20,200 bases of DNA from JAYEJB01 sp034716415 (GTDB lineage: Bacteria > Patescibacteriota > Patescibacteriia > SG8-24), in the NCBI GenBank assembly GCA_034716415.1, contig JAYEJB010000009.1, forward strand, positions 1-20,200, in the 5' to 3' direction. Positions within the stretch are counted from its first letter, which is position 1, and each line of letters begins with the position of its first letter. The notes under the pieces are model-generated. The model was not told the origin of the DNA. It saw nothing but the letters and a program-made list of their open reading frames with translations, and made no database searches. Below, piece by piece: positions 6,301 through 13,150 of this stretch. Position numbers and translations under genes: made by a program.

Positions 6301-7263
6301 ATGATGGGACACGGCAAAGCCGGAACGGATAAGTCAGAGGGGGGTTCGAGCTCCGCGTTGAAGGGCATCCTTTTGGGTGCGCTGTCGGTCATCGTGCTGG
6401 CGGTGGTCATCGGTGGCATGGTCATTTGGCTCGGTATCTACAAGTGGGGCTGGGAGAATCAGGTCACCGATCTCGCGATACGGTCGCTTTCCCTGCCGAT
6501 CGCCGAGGTCAACGGATCCGAGATCAAGTACGCGGATTTCATGGATGACGTCGCGACGCTGGAGCGCTTCTTCGACAATCAGGTCGCGGAAGGCATGCCG
6601 GCCGAAGCGGTGCCCACGGAGCAGGAGATGAGGGAGAACGCGTTCGCCAAACTCGTCTTCGGCGAGGTGCTGAAGCAGGAGGCCGCGGAGTACGGCGTGG
6701 AAGTCACGGATGAGGATGTCGAGGCGGAGTATGCCAAGCTCATCGAGCAGTCGGGTGGAGAAGAAGAGGTGGAGGCTGAGCTCGAGCTGTTATACGGTTG
6801 GGATGCGGAGACTTTCAAGGAGAAGGTCCTGATGCCGTTCCTGATGCAGAAAAAATTAACAGAAAAACTCATGGAAGACGAAGCTTTCGGTTCGGCGTCG
6901 AAGGAGAAGGTCCAAGGCCTGGTCGATCGTATCAAGGCCGGTGAAGATTTCAGCGAGCTCGCCAAGGAATTCAGCGAAGATCCCGGATCAGGTGCGGCAG
7001 GCGGAGATTTGGGTTGGTTCGGACGCGGTGTCATGGTTTCGGAGTTCGAGACCGTGGCGTTCGCTCTGCAGCCGGGTGAGTTAAGCGATATCGTGGAGAC
7101 CCAGTTCGGCTATCACATCATCCTGGTTGATGAGATCGAAGAGGCAGAGGGTGAGATTACGCGCGTCAAAGCCCGTCACATCCTGATATCCGCGGCGAAC
7201 GTCGAGGAATATCTTGAGGGCAAGGAGGGTGAGGCGGAGGTGAACAAGCTAATCGAGATTTAG
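6301..7263 (+). CDS. Membrane-anchored parvulin-type peptidyl-prolyl isomerase (PpiC/PrsA-like)
   Basis: The 320-residue protein has one membrane helix at about 21-46 and a SurA/PrsA-like chaperone region at about 60-195. A parvulin core spans about 200-275 (RIKAGEDFSELAKEFSEDPGS, GGDLGWFGRGVMVSEFE, LSDIVETQFGYHIILV). Such foldases help exported proteins to fold. The usual first strand with the ARHIL motif is missing before the core; an ARHILI motif appears instead after it, at residues 291-296, near the C-terminus. The domain thus looks circularly permuted, or is followed by a truncated second copy. The start may be ATG 6301 or the adjacent ATG 6304. It is the last gene of the run beginning at 3752, and a hairpin terminator follows. 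Confidence 0.85.
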   Translation: MMGHGKAGTDKSEGGSSSALKGILLGALSVIVLAVVIGGMVIWLGIYKWGWENQVTDLAIRSLSLPIAEVNGSEIKYADFMDDVATLERFFDNQVAEGMPAEAVPTEQEMRENAFAKLVFGEVLKQEAAEYGVEVTDEDVEAEYAKLIEQSGGEEEVEAELELLYGWDAETFKEKVLMPFLMQKKLTEKLMEDEAFGSASKEKVQGLVDRIKAGEDFSELAKEFSEDPGSGAAGGDLGWFGRGVMVSEFETVAFALQPGELSDIVETQFGYHIILVDEIEEAEGEITRVKARHILISAANVEEYLEGKEGEAEVNKLIEI

Positions 7264-7297
7264 TCTTTGAGAGTCAGAAAGTAGGAAGGTGAGAATG

Positions 7298-7323
7298 AAA
7301 GACCGCGTGTTGACGCGGTCTTT
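7298..7323 (+). terminator. Hairpin terminator after the PpiC-like gene
   Basis: A perfect 10-bp stem (AAAGACCGCG at 7298-7307 and CGCGGTCTTT at 7314-7323) has a 6-nt loop. On the plus strand it is followed by CATTATT, a weak T-tract, so termination may be partial. It separates the division/foldase run from the glycan locus. Confidence 0.6.
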
Positions 7324-7330
7324 CATTATT

Positions 7331-7386
7331 AAGCTCCTTAGCTCCTGAGCTTTTAAGCTGTTCAGCTTTTGAGCTTTTAAGCTATA
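7331..7386. repeat. Degenerate 8-bp tandem repeat (7 units), consensus NAGCTYYT
   Basis: Seven consecutive octamers share the core AGCT in exact 8-bp register: aagctcct, tagctcct, gagctttt, aagctgtt, cagctttt, gagctttt, aagctata. The array fills the space between the terminator at 7298-7323 and the GT2 gene. Its last unit overlaps a TATACT -10 box. A related array with a different core lies at 10823. Confidence 0.8.
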
Positions 7387-7417
7387 CTTCAGACAGAAGA
7401 AACCCGTCTTATCGGGT
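7383..7417 (+). promoter_or_regulatory. Candidate -10 box and leader hairpin of the glycan locus
   Basis: TATACT at 7383-7388 is a good -10 box, but the -35 region falls in the octamer array and is poor (3 of 6 at best). The predicted leader contains a small hairpin, ACCCG/CGGGT (7402-7406 and 7413-7417), before the ATG at 7429. No ribosome site is seen. Confidence 0.35.
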
Positions 7418-7428
7418 CATATTCTTGT

Positions 7429-8337
7429 ATGGAAATCAACGTAGCCATCCCAACCTATAATAGGCCTGACGATCTGCGGCGATGTATCGACGCGGTCATC
7501 AAGCAGTCTTTGGTGCCTCACGAAGTGATGGTGGTCGATGACGGCAATTTGAGCGCCGAGATGATCGCGGGTCTGCGCGGGATGCTTGAGGCCGTCGGTT
7601 CGAAGCTGGTCTATATCAAGAAGGATCACGACAGGATCGGACGCGGCACATCCGAATCCCGCAATCTGATCATGTTCGCTTCTCATAATCCGGTGCTGGT
7701 CATAGATGACGATATCGTGCTCGACCCCGACTGCATCCTCAACATGGCTAAAGCCTGGTCTGAGTCCGAAGATGATTCGTTTATCGGTGTCGGTGGGGTC
7801 ATCAGCAATAACCGACACATCACTGCCCCCGAAAGACTATACAACAGGTTATTCTCGCTGGGTTCGGAGTCGACCTGGGACATCAACGACGTCGGTTATC
7901 AGGTCTGGGACGATTCCATCAAGAGAAGGGAAAAGGGTCATTACGCGCATGGCGGGTTCTGCATGTACCGGCCGGAGTTCGCTCGTGAGATCCTGTTTCC
8001 GGTCTTTCAGGACGGAAAAGACCTGCTCGAAGACATTCATTTCGCGCTGGTCGCGAAGATACTCGGCTATTGGTTCATCATCGAACCGAAAGCGACATGT
8101 CTTCACCTGCACAGCAAGGCGGCGCGGCGCGGTCAGTTCTCGAGTGGCTTCAGGGAAAGCGTCAATCGGAAAATCATCTTCCGTGATCTTTGCGGGCAGG
8201 GCCGGCGGAACTGTCTGCGGTTCGCCTGGGCCAGTTTCGGCTGGGTGTTGCGGCAATTCCTGGCCGGGCATTTTTTCAGAGGCGCCGGCATGACTGCCGG
8301 CATGTTCGCCGAACCGTCACGATACTCGTCAGCATGA
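7429..8337 (+). CDS. Glycosyltransferase family 2 protein
   Basis: The 302-residue product starts with the GT-A fold signature VAIPTYNRPDDLRRCIDAV, followed by VMVVDDGN at about 33-40 and a DDD metal/nucleotide-sugar site at 93-95 (VLVIDDDIVLDPD). A later LLEDIHFAL segment resembles the catalytic-acid region of GT2 enzymes. It would transfer a sugar from a nucleotide donor to a growing glycan at the cytoplasmic membrane face. No strong membrane helix is evident. The stop overlaps the start of the GT4 gene by four bases (ATGA), which indicates translational coupling. It is the first gene of the glycan locus. The sugar specificity cannot be told. Confidence 0.85.
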   Translation: MEINVAIPTYNRPDDLRRCIDAVIKQSLVPHEVMVVDDGNLSAEMIAGLRGMLEAVGSKLVYIKKDHDRIGRGTSESRNLIMFASHNPVLVIDDDIVLDPDCILNMAKAWSESEDDSFIGVGGVISNNRHITAPERLYNRLFSLGSESTWDINDVGYQVWDDSIKRREKGHYAHGGFCMYRPEFAREILFPVFQDGKDLLEDIHFALVAKILGYWFIIEPKATCLHLHSKAARRGQFSSGFRESVNRKIIFRDLCGQGRRNCLRFAWASFGWVLRQFLAGHFFRGAGMTAGMFAEPSRYSSA

Positions 8338-9485
8338 AGATATTTTATCTGATAACCAAGTCCGGGCGCGGCGGCGCTCAGGTCAACGTGTTGTCCCTGG
8401 TCCGTGAGGCCAGGCGGCGCGGTTTCGATGTTACGGTCGCGACGGGCGACAAGGGCTGGCTGACCGATCGCGTCACGGCGGAGGGCGCGGAAACGGTCTG
8501 CCTGCGCGGATTCAGACGGTCCTGGAATCCGGCATCGGTTCCGTTCTTGGTGAACGAGTTACGGTCCGAGCTGAACGGGCGGAGACCGGACATTCTGCAC
8601 ATGCATAGTTCAAACGCGCTCTTTGGAGTGTTGGCGACGAACTCGACGGGCACCGCGTCTCCCAGGACGATAGCGACGGTCCATGGATTGAGCGTCCTGC
8701 ATCCGGGCTGGGAAGGCAGTGTCGCGAAGAGGGTGGCTTATCGCGAGACGGTCAGGCATCTCTGGTCGAAATGCGATCGCGTCGTCTTCGTCTGCCGGAG
8801 CGATCTTGAATTCGCCGAACGGAACGGGCTTGTCGATACCGAGCATGCTTCCGTCATACATAACGGATTGGCCGCACCCCATGATTTTCTTGACGTGCAT
8901 GAGGCTCGCGAGCGACTGGGGGTGCCGCGCCGCGGATCGAGCCTGCCGGTCATCGGTACGATCGCGCGACTGTCGGCTGAAAAGGATCTGGACCTGTTCC
9001 TGGACACCGCCAGGTTGATGATCGGTGACCGTTGCACCTTCCGCATCGTCGGCGGGGGGCCGGAGGAGTTCCGTCTGGTCAGGAAGATCCATGAGCGCGG
9101 GCTGGACGGCAAGGTTGCGGTCGTGCACAGCCATGGTGACGCGTATCGCATCGCCCGGGGTTTTGACGTGTTCCTGATGACATCCAAATACGAAGGCCTG
9201 CCGTACACCCTGCTCGAAGCCGCGCATGCCGGGGTTCCGGTGGTCGCGGTCTCGATCGGAGGCGTACCGGAAGTGATTATCGATGGCGAGACCGGCCTGC
9301 TCGTGCATGAAAGGGATGCGTCCGAATTGGCGGGTGCTGTCCGTCGACTGCTGGATGAATCGGAACTCGCCAAGCGCGTCTCCGGCGCGGCCCGGGCGCG
9401 CGCGGAACTGGTCTTCACGGAAAACGACATGGCCGACAAGACTCTCGATATCTATCAGACGATTCTTCAGCATGAGACCGCGTAA
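8334..9485 (+). CDS. Glycosyltransferase family 4 protein
   Basis: This 383-residue GT-B protein begins MKIFYLITKSGRGGAQVNVL, the glycine-rich acceptor-side loop common in GT4. Its donor-side domain has VIGTIARLSAEKDLDLFL and the E-x7-E motif SKYEGLPYTLLEA with glutamates 287 and 295. The likely reaction is a retaining sugar transfer onto a lipid-linked intermediate. I chose ATG 8334 rather than the longer frame from 8190 because it gives a canonical N-terminus and an ATGA overlap with the GT2 gene. Its end overlaps the next gene by 14 bp. Donor and acceptor sugars are unknown. Confidence 0.87.
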   Translation: MKIFYLITKSGRGGAQVNVLSLVREARRRGFDVTVATGDKGWLTDRVTAEGAETVCLRGFRRSWNPASVPFLVNELRSELNGRRPDILHMHSSNALFGVLATNSTGTASPRTIATVHGLSVLHPGWEGSVAKRVAYRETVRHLWSKCDRVVFVCRSDLEFAERNGLVDTEHASVIHNGLAAPHDFLDVHEARERLGVPRRGSSLPVIGTIARLSAEKDLDLFLDTARLMIGDRCTFRIVGGGPEEFRLVRKIHERGLDGKVAVVHSHGDAYRIARGFDVFLMTSKYEGLPYTLLEAAHAGVPVVAVSIGGVPEVIIDGETGLLVHERDASELAGAVRRLLDESELAKRVSGAARARAELVFTENDMADKTLDIYQTILQHETA

Positions 9486-10797
9486 TCCAATCCTTCTCCT
9501 GGGCGACTTCGTCCTGATGTACACATCGCTCGTCGTAGCTCTCGTCGTGAGGGGTGGAGTCGATTTCATGCTGTCCGCATTGTTCGCTCACTTGGCTCCG
9601 TTCACCTTGCTGTTCGCGGTCTGGTCCGTCGTATTCTATATCAACGATCTCTACTCGCGGAGAAGGCTGCGTGTCGACGGTAATTTCATCAGGGTGTTTC
9701 TCGGGTCGATGCTGGTCAATCTCGCTGCGGCGGTGGCGTTCTTCTATCTCATCGGACCGTCGGTCGGTATCACGCCGAAGACGAACCTGTTCCTGATGAC
9801 CGCGCTGTTCATGGTGGCGTTCGTGGTCTGGCGCCGGGTCGCCTCGTCCATGTTCCTGAACGATCTGGCCAGGAAGACCGTGCTGTTCCTGGAGCCGGAC
9901 GGGATCGGCGACGGGCTGATGGAACAGATCGAATCCGATCCCTCGGTGCCGTATGTCATGAAGGGCGCGATCCGCATGGAAGAAGGTGTGGAGCAGGCGC
10001 TCGATGCCGTGCCTCTCGGACAGGCCGGCGTGGATATTGTCGTGGTCGGCAACACCAAGTACGCGGAATTGGAGCGTTTCCTGTACGGCATCACCCTGCG
10101 CGGTTCGACCGTCGTCGATGGCGCGTCGTTTTGGGAAGAGCTGAACGGCGAGATTCCGGTCTCGGAGATCGATACCGCGTGGCTCGTCAACAACTTCGGC
10201 GATATGCACAAACGTCAGTACGAGGCGCTGAAGCGCGGTCGCGATGCCGTTTCATCGTTCGTGCTCGGCACATCCCTTTCATGGTTGATGTTCCTGATCG
10301 CGGTCGCGGTCCGGCTGACGAGTCGCGGCCCCGCGTTCTATCGGCAGGTGAGGGTCGGCAGGGACGGCAGGAAGTTCGTGCTGGTCAAGTTCCGGACCAT
10401 GGTCAAGGACGCGGAGAAAAGCGGTCCGGTTTGGTCGGAGAAAGGCGACCTGCGCGTGACGCCGTTCGGACGGATCCTCCGGCACACGCATCTCGACGAA
10501 CTCCCGCAACTCTGGAACATCATGAAAGGTGACATGTCGTTCGTGGGTCCGCGTCCCGAGCGTCCGGAGTTCGTCGGAGAACTGGAAAAAATGGTACCTT
10601 ATTATTCGTTGAGACATCTCGTTCGGCCCGGCGTGTCGGGCTGGGCGCAGATCAATTATCGCTACGGCGCGTCGGTCGATGACGCGACCCGGAAGCTCGC
10701 GTACGATCTCTATTACATCAAGCACCGCAATCATCTGCTGGACCTGAAGATCGGCCTGAAGACGGCCGCGACGGTCTTCCGTGGTGAAGGCAGGTAG
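9472..10797 (+). CDS. Polyprenyl-phosphate sugar-1-phosphate transferase (WbaP/WcaJ-like)
   Basis: The 441-residue product has about four N-terminal membrane helices (within residues 7-122), a central soluble region, one more hydrophobic segment at about 261-282, and the catalytic domain of bacterial sugar transferases. Diagnostic motifs are FYRQVRVGRDGRKFVLVKFR, LDELPQLWNI (with the Asp-Glu pair at 342-343), GDMSFVGPRPERPEF and GVSGWAQINYRYG. Such enzymes start glycan assembly by moving a sugar phosphate from a UDP-sugar onto undecaprenyl phosphate. I chose ATG 9472 (14-bp overlap with GT4) because the longer frame from 9283 runs through the GT4 gene. It is the most likely first step of the pathway encoded here. 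The sugar is not predictable. Confidence 0.9.
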   Translation: MRPRNPILLLGDFVLMYTSLVVALVVRGGVDFMLSALFAHLAPFTLLFAVWSVVFYINDLYSRRRLRVDGNFIRVFLGSMLVNLAAAVAFFYLIGPSVGITPKTNLFLMTALFMVAFVVWRRVASSMFLNDLARKTVLFLEPDGIGDGLMEQIESDPSVPYVMKGAIRMEEGVEQALDAVPLGQAGVDIVVVGNTKYAELERFLYGITLRGSTVVDGASFWEELNGEIPVSEIDTAWLVNNFGDMHKRQYEALKRGRDAVSSFVLGTSLSWLMFLIAVAVRLTSRGPAFYRQVRVGRDGRKFVLVKFRTMVKDAEKSGPVWSEKGDLRVTPFGRILRHTHLDELPQLWNIMKGDMSFVGPRPERPEFVGELEKMVPYYSLRHLVRPGVSGWAQINYRYGASVDDATRKLAYDLYYIKHRNHLLDLKIGLKTAATVFRGEGR

Positions 10798-10820
10798 GAT
10801 TTGTAAGCATAGAAGTATTT

Positions 10821-10850
10821 TAGACTCCTGTACTCCTGAACTTCTATACT
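10821..10850 (+). promoter_or_regulatory. Candidate promoter of the O-antigen-ligase-like genes, inside repeats
   Basis: TAGACT (10821-10826) and TATACT (10845-10850) are 18 bp apart. Both boxes are built from the octamer repeat units, so the repeat number sets promoter geometry. The ATG at 10880 is 29 nt after the -10 box. The match could be a by-product of the repeat sequence. Confidence 0.35.
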
Positions 10851-10870
10851 CCTAGACTCCCGCACCTCTC
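10823..10870. repeat. Degenerate 8-bp tandem repeat (6 units), consensus NACTYCTN
   Basis: Six octamers in exact register fill most of the 82-bp gap between the sugar transferase and the first ligase-like gene: gactcctg, tactcctg, aacttcta, tactccta, gactcccg, cacctctc. The period matches the array at 7331 but the core is ACTCCT rather than AGCTYYT. Confidence 0.75.
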
Positions 10871-10879
10871 AATTTCAAT

Positions 10880-13150
10880 ATGAAAAGGAAAAACGACAAG
10901 ACAAATCGGGGTTCCGCGTTGCTGTGGCTGATTTTCGGCTGTTCGATACTGGCGCTCGCCACACCCTTGCTGAAATCTCCGGTCGCTTCGATGCCGGTGA
11001 CGTTCGTGCAGACACTCGCCTTCAACGGACTGGTGGAGGTGGCGTTCATCGCCTGGCTCGCGCTCATCGTGCTCGACAGGTCTTATCGGCCGAAACAGGG
11101 GATCGTATTGATCGCCTTCGCGACTTTCGCGGCCGTAGCGTTGATCTCCCTGTTCTTCGTGCCTGATCCGAGCATGTCGATGTGGTCCCGCATCTGGCGC
11201 ATGTCCGGGGTGTGGTGGCTGTTGCATCTGTTCGTCTGGTTTTTGGTCTTGCATTCATCCTTGAGGAACAGGGAAGACTGGCGTCAGCTCTTGGGGATCA
11301 GTTGTATGCTGGCGACCGTCGCGTTCACGATAGGTTTCACGCGCTGGTTGCGCGTGCCGACCACACAGAGCATAGCGGGCACGCTCGGCAATCCGTCACA
11401 CATGGCCGCGTACCTCCTGCCGCATGTCTTCATCGCCGGCTATCTCCTCATCGGCAGTACGGGTTTCAAGCGGAAGGCGCTCATCACGGCGATCGTCGCT
11501 TTTTCGGTCGGCGTGTTCATGACCGGCAGCCGCGGCGGAGCGGTGGCGCTGCTGTTCGGCATCCTGATGGCGGTCGGATTGCTAGTGCTGACATCAGGAA
11601 TCAAAAGGCGGACCAAACTCTTCGTTGGGGTGGCTGTCGCTGTCCTGCTGGCCGGTTCAATAGTGGTGGTGTTGACGCTTCGTGCGCCCGCGGCGCGGGA
11701 ATGGGGCGAATCGGTCCTGCCGAAATTCGCTCAACGCCTGATCTATCGCGACTTCGGAGGCGATCGCTGGTTCCTGTGGGAATACGCGCTGAAGGGTGCG
11801 GCCGAGCGGCCGGTCTTCGGCTGGGGCAACGAAGGGTTCGCCTACCTGTACGATCATCATTACGATCACGAGAGCCACGCGCGGGACGTGTTCTATGAGC
11901 GCTGGCAGGATCGGGCGCACAACAGATATCTGGATATCCTGGTGGCGTATGGAGGTGTCGGACTGGCGGCGTATCTGTTCCTGTGGATCTCGATCTTTAT
12001 CGTTACCGTCTTCAGGCATCTGCGCGTCGATACCGTCGAGGGTAGGCGGCGCGGACTGGTATTGTTTACGTTGTTGTCGACTATCGTCTTGTATGACCTG
12101 TTCATGTTGGAGACCGTAGCCCAGTCCGCGGTCGTCATGCTGTTGTTCGGTCTGGTCGCATCCGGAAGAGAGCCGGAGGAAGAAGAACGGGCATCGCGCG
12201 GGGGCGGGGCGTTGCATAGTCTGGCCGTGCTGCTGGTGATGGTCGTGGCGGCGGTGCTCGTTATCTTCACGTGTGTGATGCCGTTCATACGCGGTATACA
12301 GTTCGACGAGGCCGGTCAGGAGATCGTCAAGGATCCGGAGCGCGCCGCCGAGATTTTCGAGACCGCGTTCAGCTGGCCGAATGTCTACAGGAACGAGATG
12401 ATATACGGCGGCGTATTTACGGCCTTGAAGATGGAGGTCAACCTGCCGATCGGTGACATGGAACCGTTGGTGCGTCTACTCGCGGTCGAGTCACGTAAGG
12501 CGGCCGACGGCGCGCCGTTGTCGACCAGGGAAACGATGATGGCGGCGCAGTCGTTGCGTCTGCTCGCCTACTATGACCCGTCCGTCATAACGGAGGCCAG
12601 GTCCTATGCCGAGCGTCTTCGCGACATGGCACCGGGGAAGTTCGACGGTTATTTCGAGATCGCGGAGCTGGATCTGTTCGAGGGTGCGCCGACGGAGGCG
12701 TTGCGGAATCTCGAACTTGCCGCGGAAAGGGTCTATATACCCAGGAAAGAGTTCGCGAATCTGGTGGAGATCCACAGGGCGGCCGCGCACGCCGCGCTCG
12801 GTGATTACGGTTCCATGTTCAACAGTCTGAAGAAATTGAGCGACATCAAATATCCTTTGGCCTCCGAGCCGTTGCCCGTCATCTTGATGAACGAGTCCCT
12901 GACGACCGGCTCGGATGTGCCGGATGGCCTGATCGGCTACGCGGAAGACGTGGCCAAGGCGAATCCGAAGAGTCTGCGCGCGGGGCTCGCCGCCGCCAGG
13001 ATCATGGCGATGGCCGGCAGGGGAGAGAACGCCCTGACCATACTCGAAGGACTCGCCGAATCGCGTCCTGACGCCGCCGCCGCCATCTCCGCCTTACGTG
13101 ACGAGATCATCGACCTCATGAACGGCAATGTCGAAGAAGAGACGGAATAA
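10880..13150 (+). CDS. O-antigen ligase/polymerase-like (Wzy_C) membrane protein, copy 1
   Basis: The 756-residue protein has about ten hydrophobic helices in residues 12-430, one more at about 445-470, and a soluble helical C-terminal half. Motifs of the Wzy/WaaL family are visible: TLGNPSHMAAYLLP (169-182), the arginine-bearing loop GSRGG (216-220), and AERPVFGWGNEG followed by DRAHNRYLD (344-352) in the large external loop. The C-terminal part (about 480-756) looks like helical TPR-type repeats (AAEIFETAF, EALRNLELAAERVY, NALTILEGLAESRP). Such proteins polymerise or transfer lipid-linked glycans at the outer membrane face. No ribosome site is evident. It overlaps its paralog by 23 bp. Whether it is a polymerase, ligase or protein glycosyltransferase cannot be decided from sequence. 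Confidence 0.82.
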   Translation: MKRKNDKTNRGSALLWLIFGCSILALATPLLKSPVASMPVTFVQTLAFNGLVEVAFIAWLALIVLDRSYRPKQGIVLIAFATFAAVALISLFFVPDPSMSMWSRIWRMSGVWWLLHLFVWFLVLHSSLRNREDWRQLLGISCMLATVAFTIGFTRWLRVPTTQSIAGTLGNPSHMAAYLLPHVFIAGYLLIGSTGFKRKALITAIVAFSVGVFMTGSRGGAVALLFGILMAVGLLVLTSGIKRRTKLFVGVAVAVLLAGSIVVVLTLRAPAAREWGESVLPKFAQRLIYRDFGGDRWFLWEYALKGAAERPVFGWGNEGFAYLYDHHYDHESHARDVFYERWQDRAHNRYLDILVAYGGVGLAAYLFLWISIFIVTVFRHLRVDTVEGRRRGLVLFTLLSTIVLYDLFMLETVAQSAVVMLLFGLVASGREPEEEERASRGGGALHSLAVLLVMVVAAVLVIFTCVMPFIRGIQFDEAGQEIVKDPERAAEIFETAFSWPNVYRNEMIYGGVFTALKMEVNLPIGDMEPLVRLLAVESRKAADGAPLSTRETMMAAQSLRLLAYYDPSVITEARSYAERLRDMAPGKFDGYFEIAELDLFEGAPTEALRNLELAAERVYIPRKEFANLVEIHRAAAHAALGDYGSMFNSLKKLSDIKYPLASEPLPVILMNESLTTGSDVPDGLIGYAEDVAKANPKSLRAGLAAARIMAMAGRGENALTILEGLAESRPDAAAAISALRDEIIDLMNGNVEEETE

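Noticed and set aside
8610..9569. A 319-codon open frame on the minus strand opposite the GT4 gene
   Set aside because: The plus strand has a complete GT4 with all motifs. The minus translation looks like an antisense shadow, and other long antisense frames in the glycan locus are similar.
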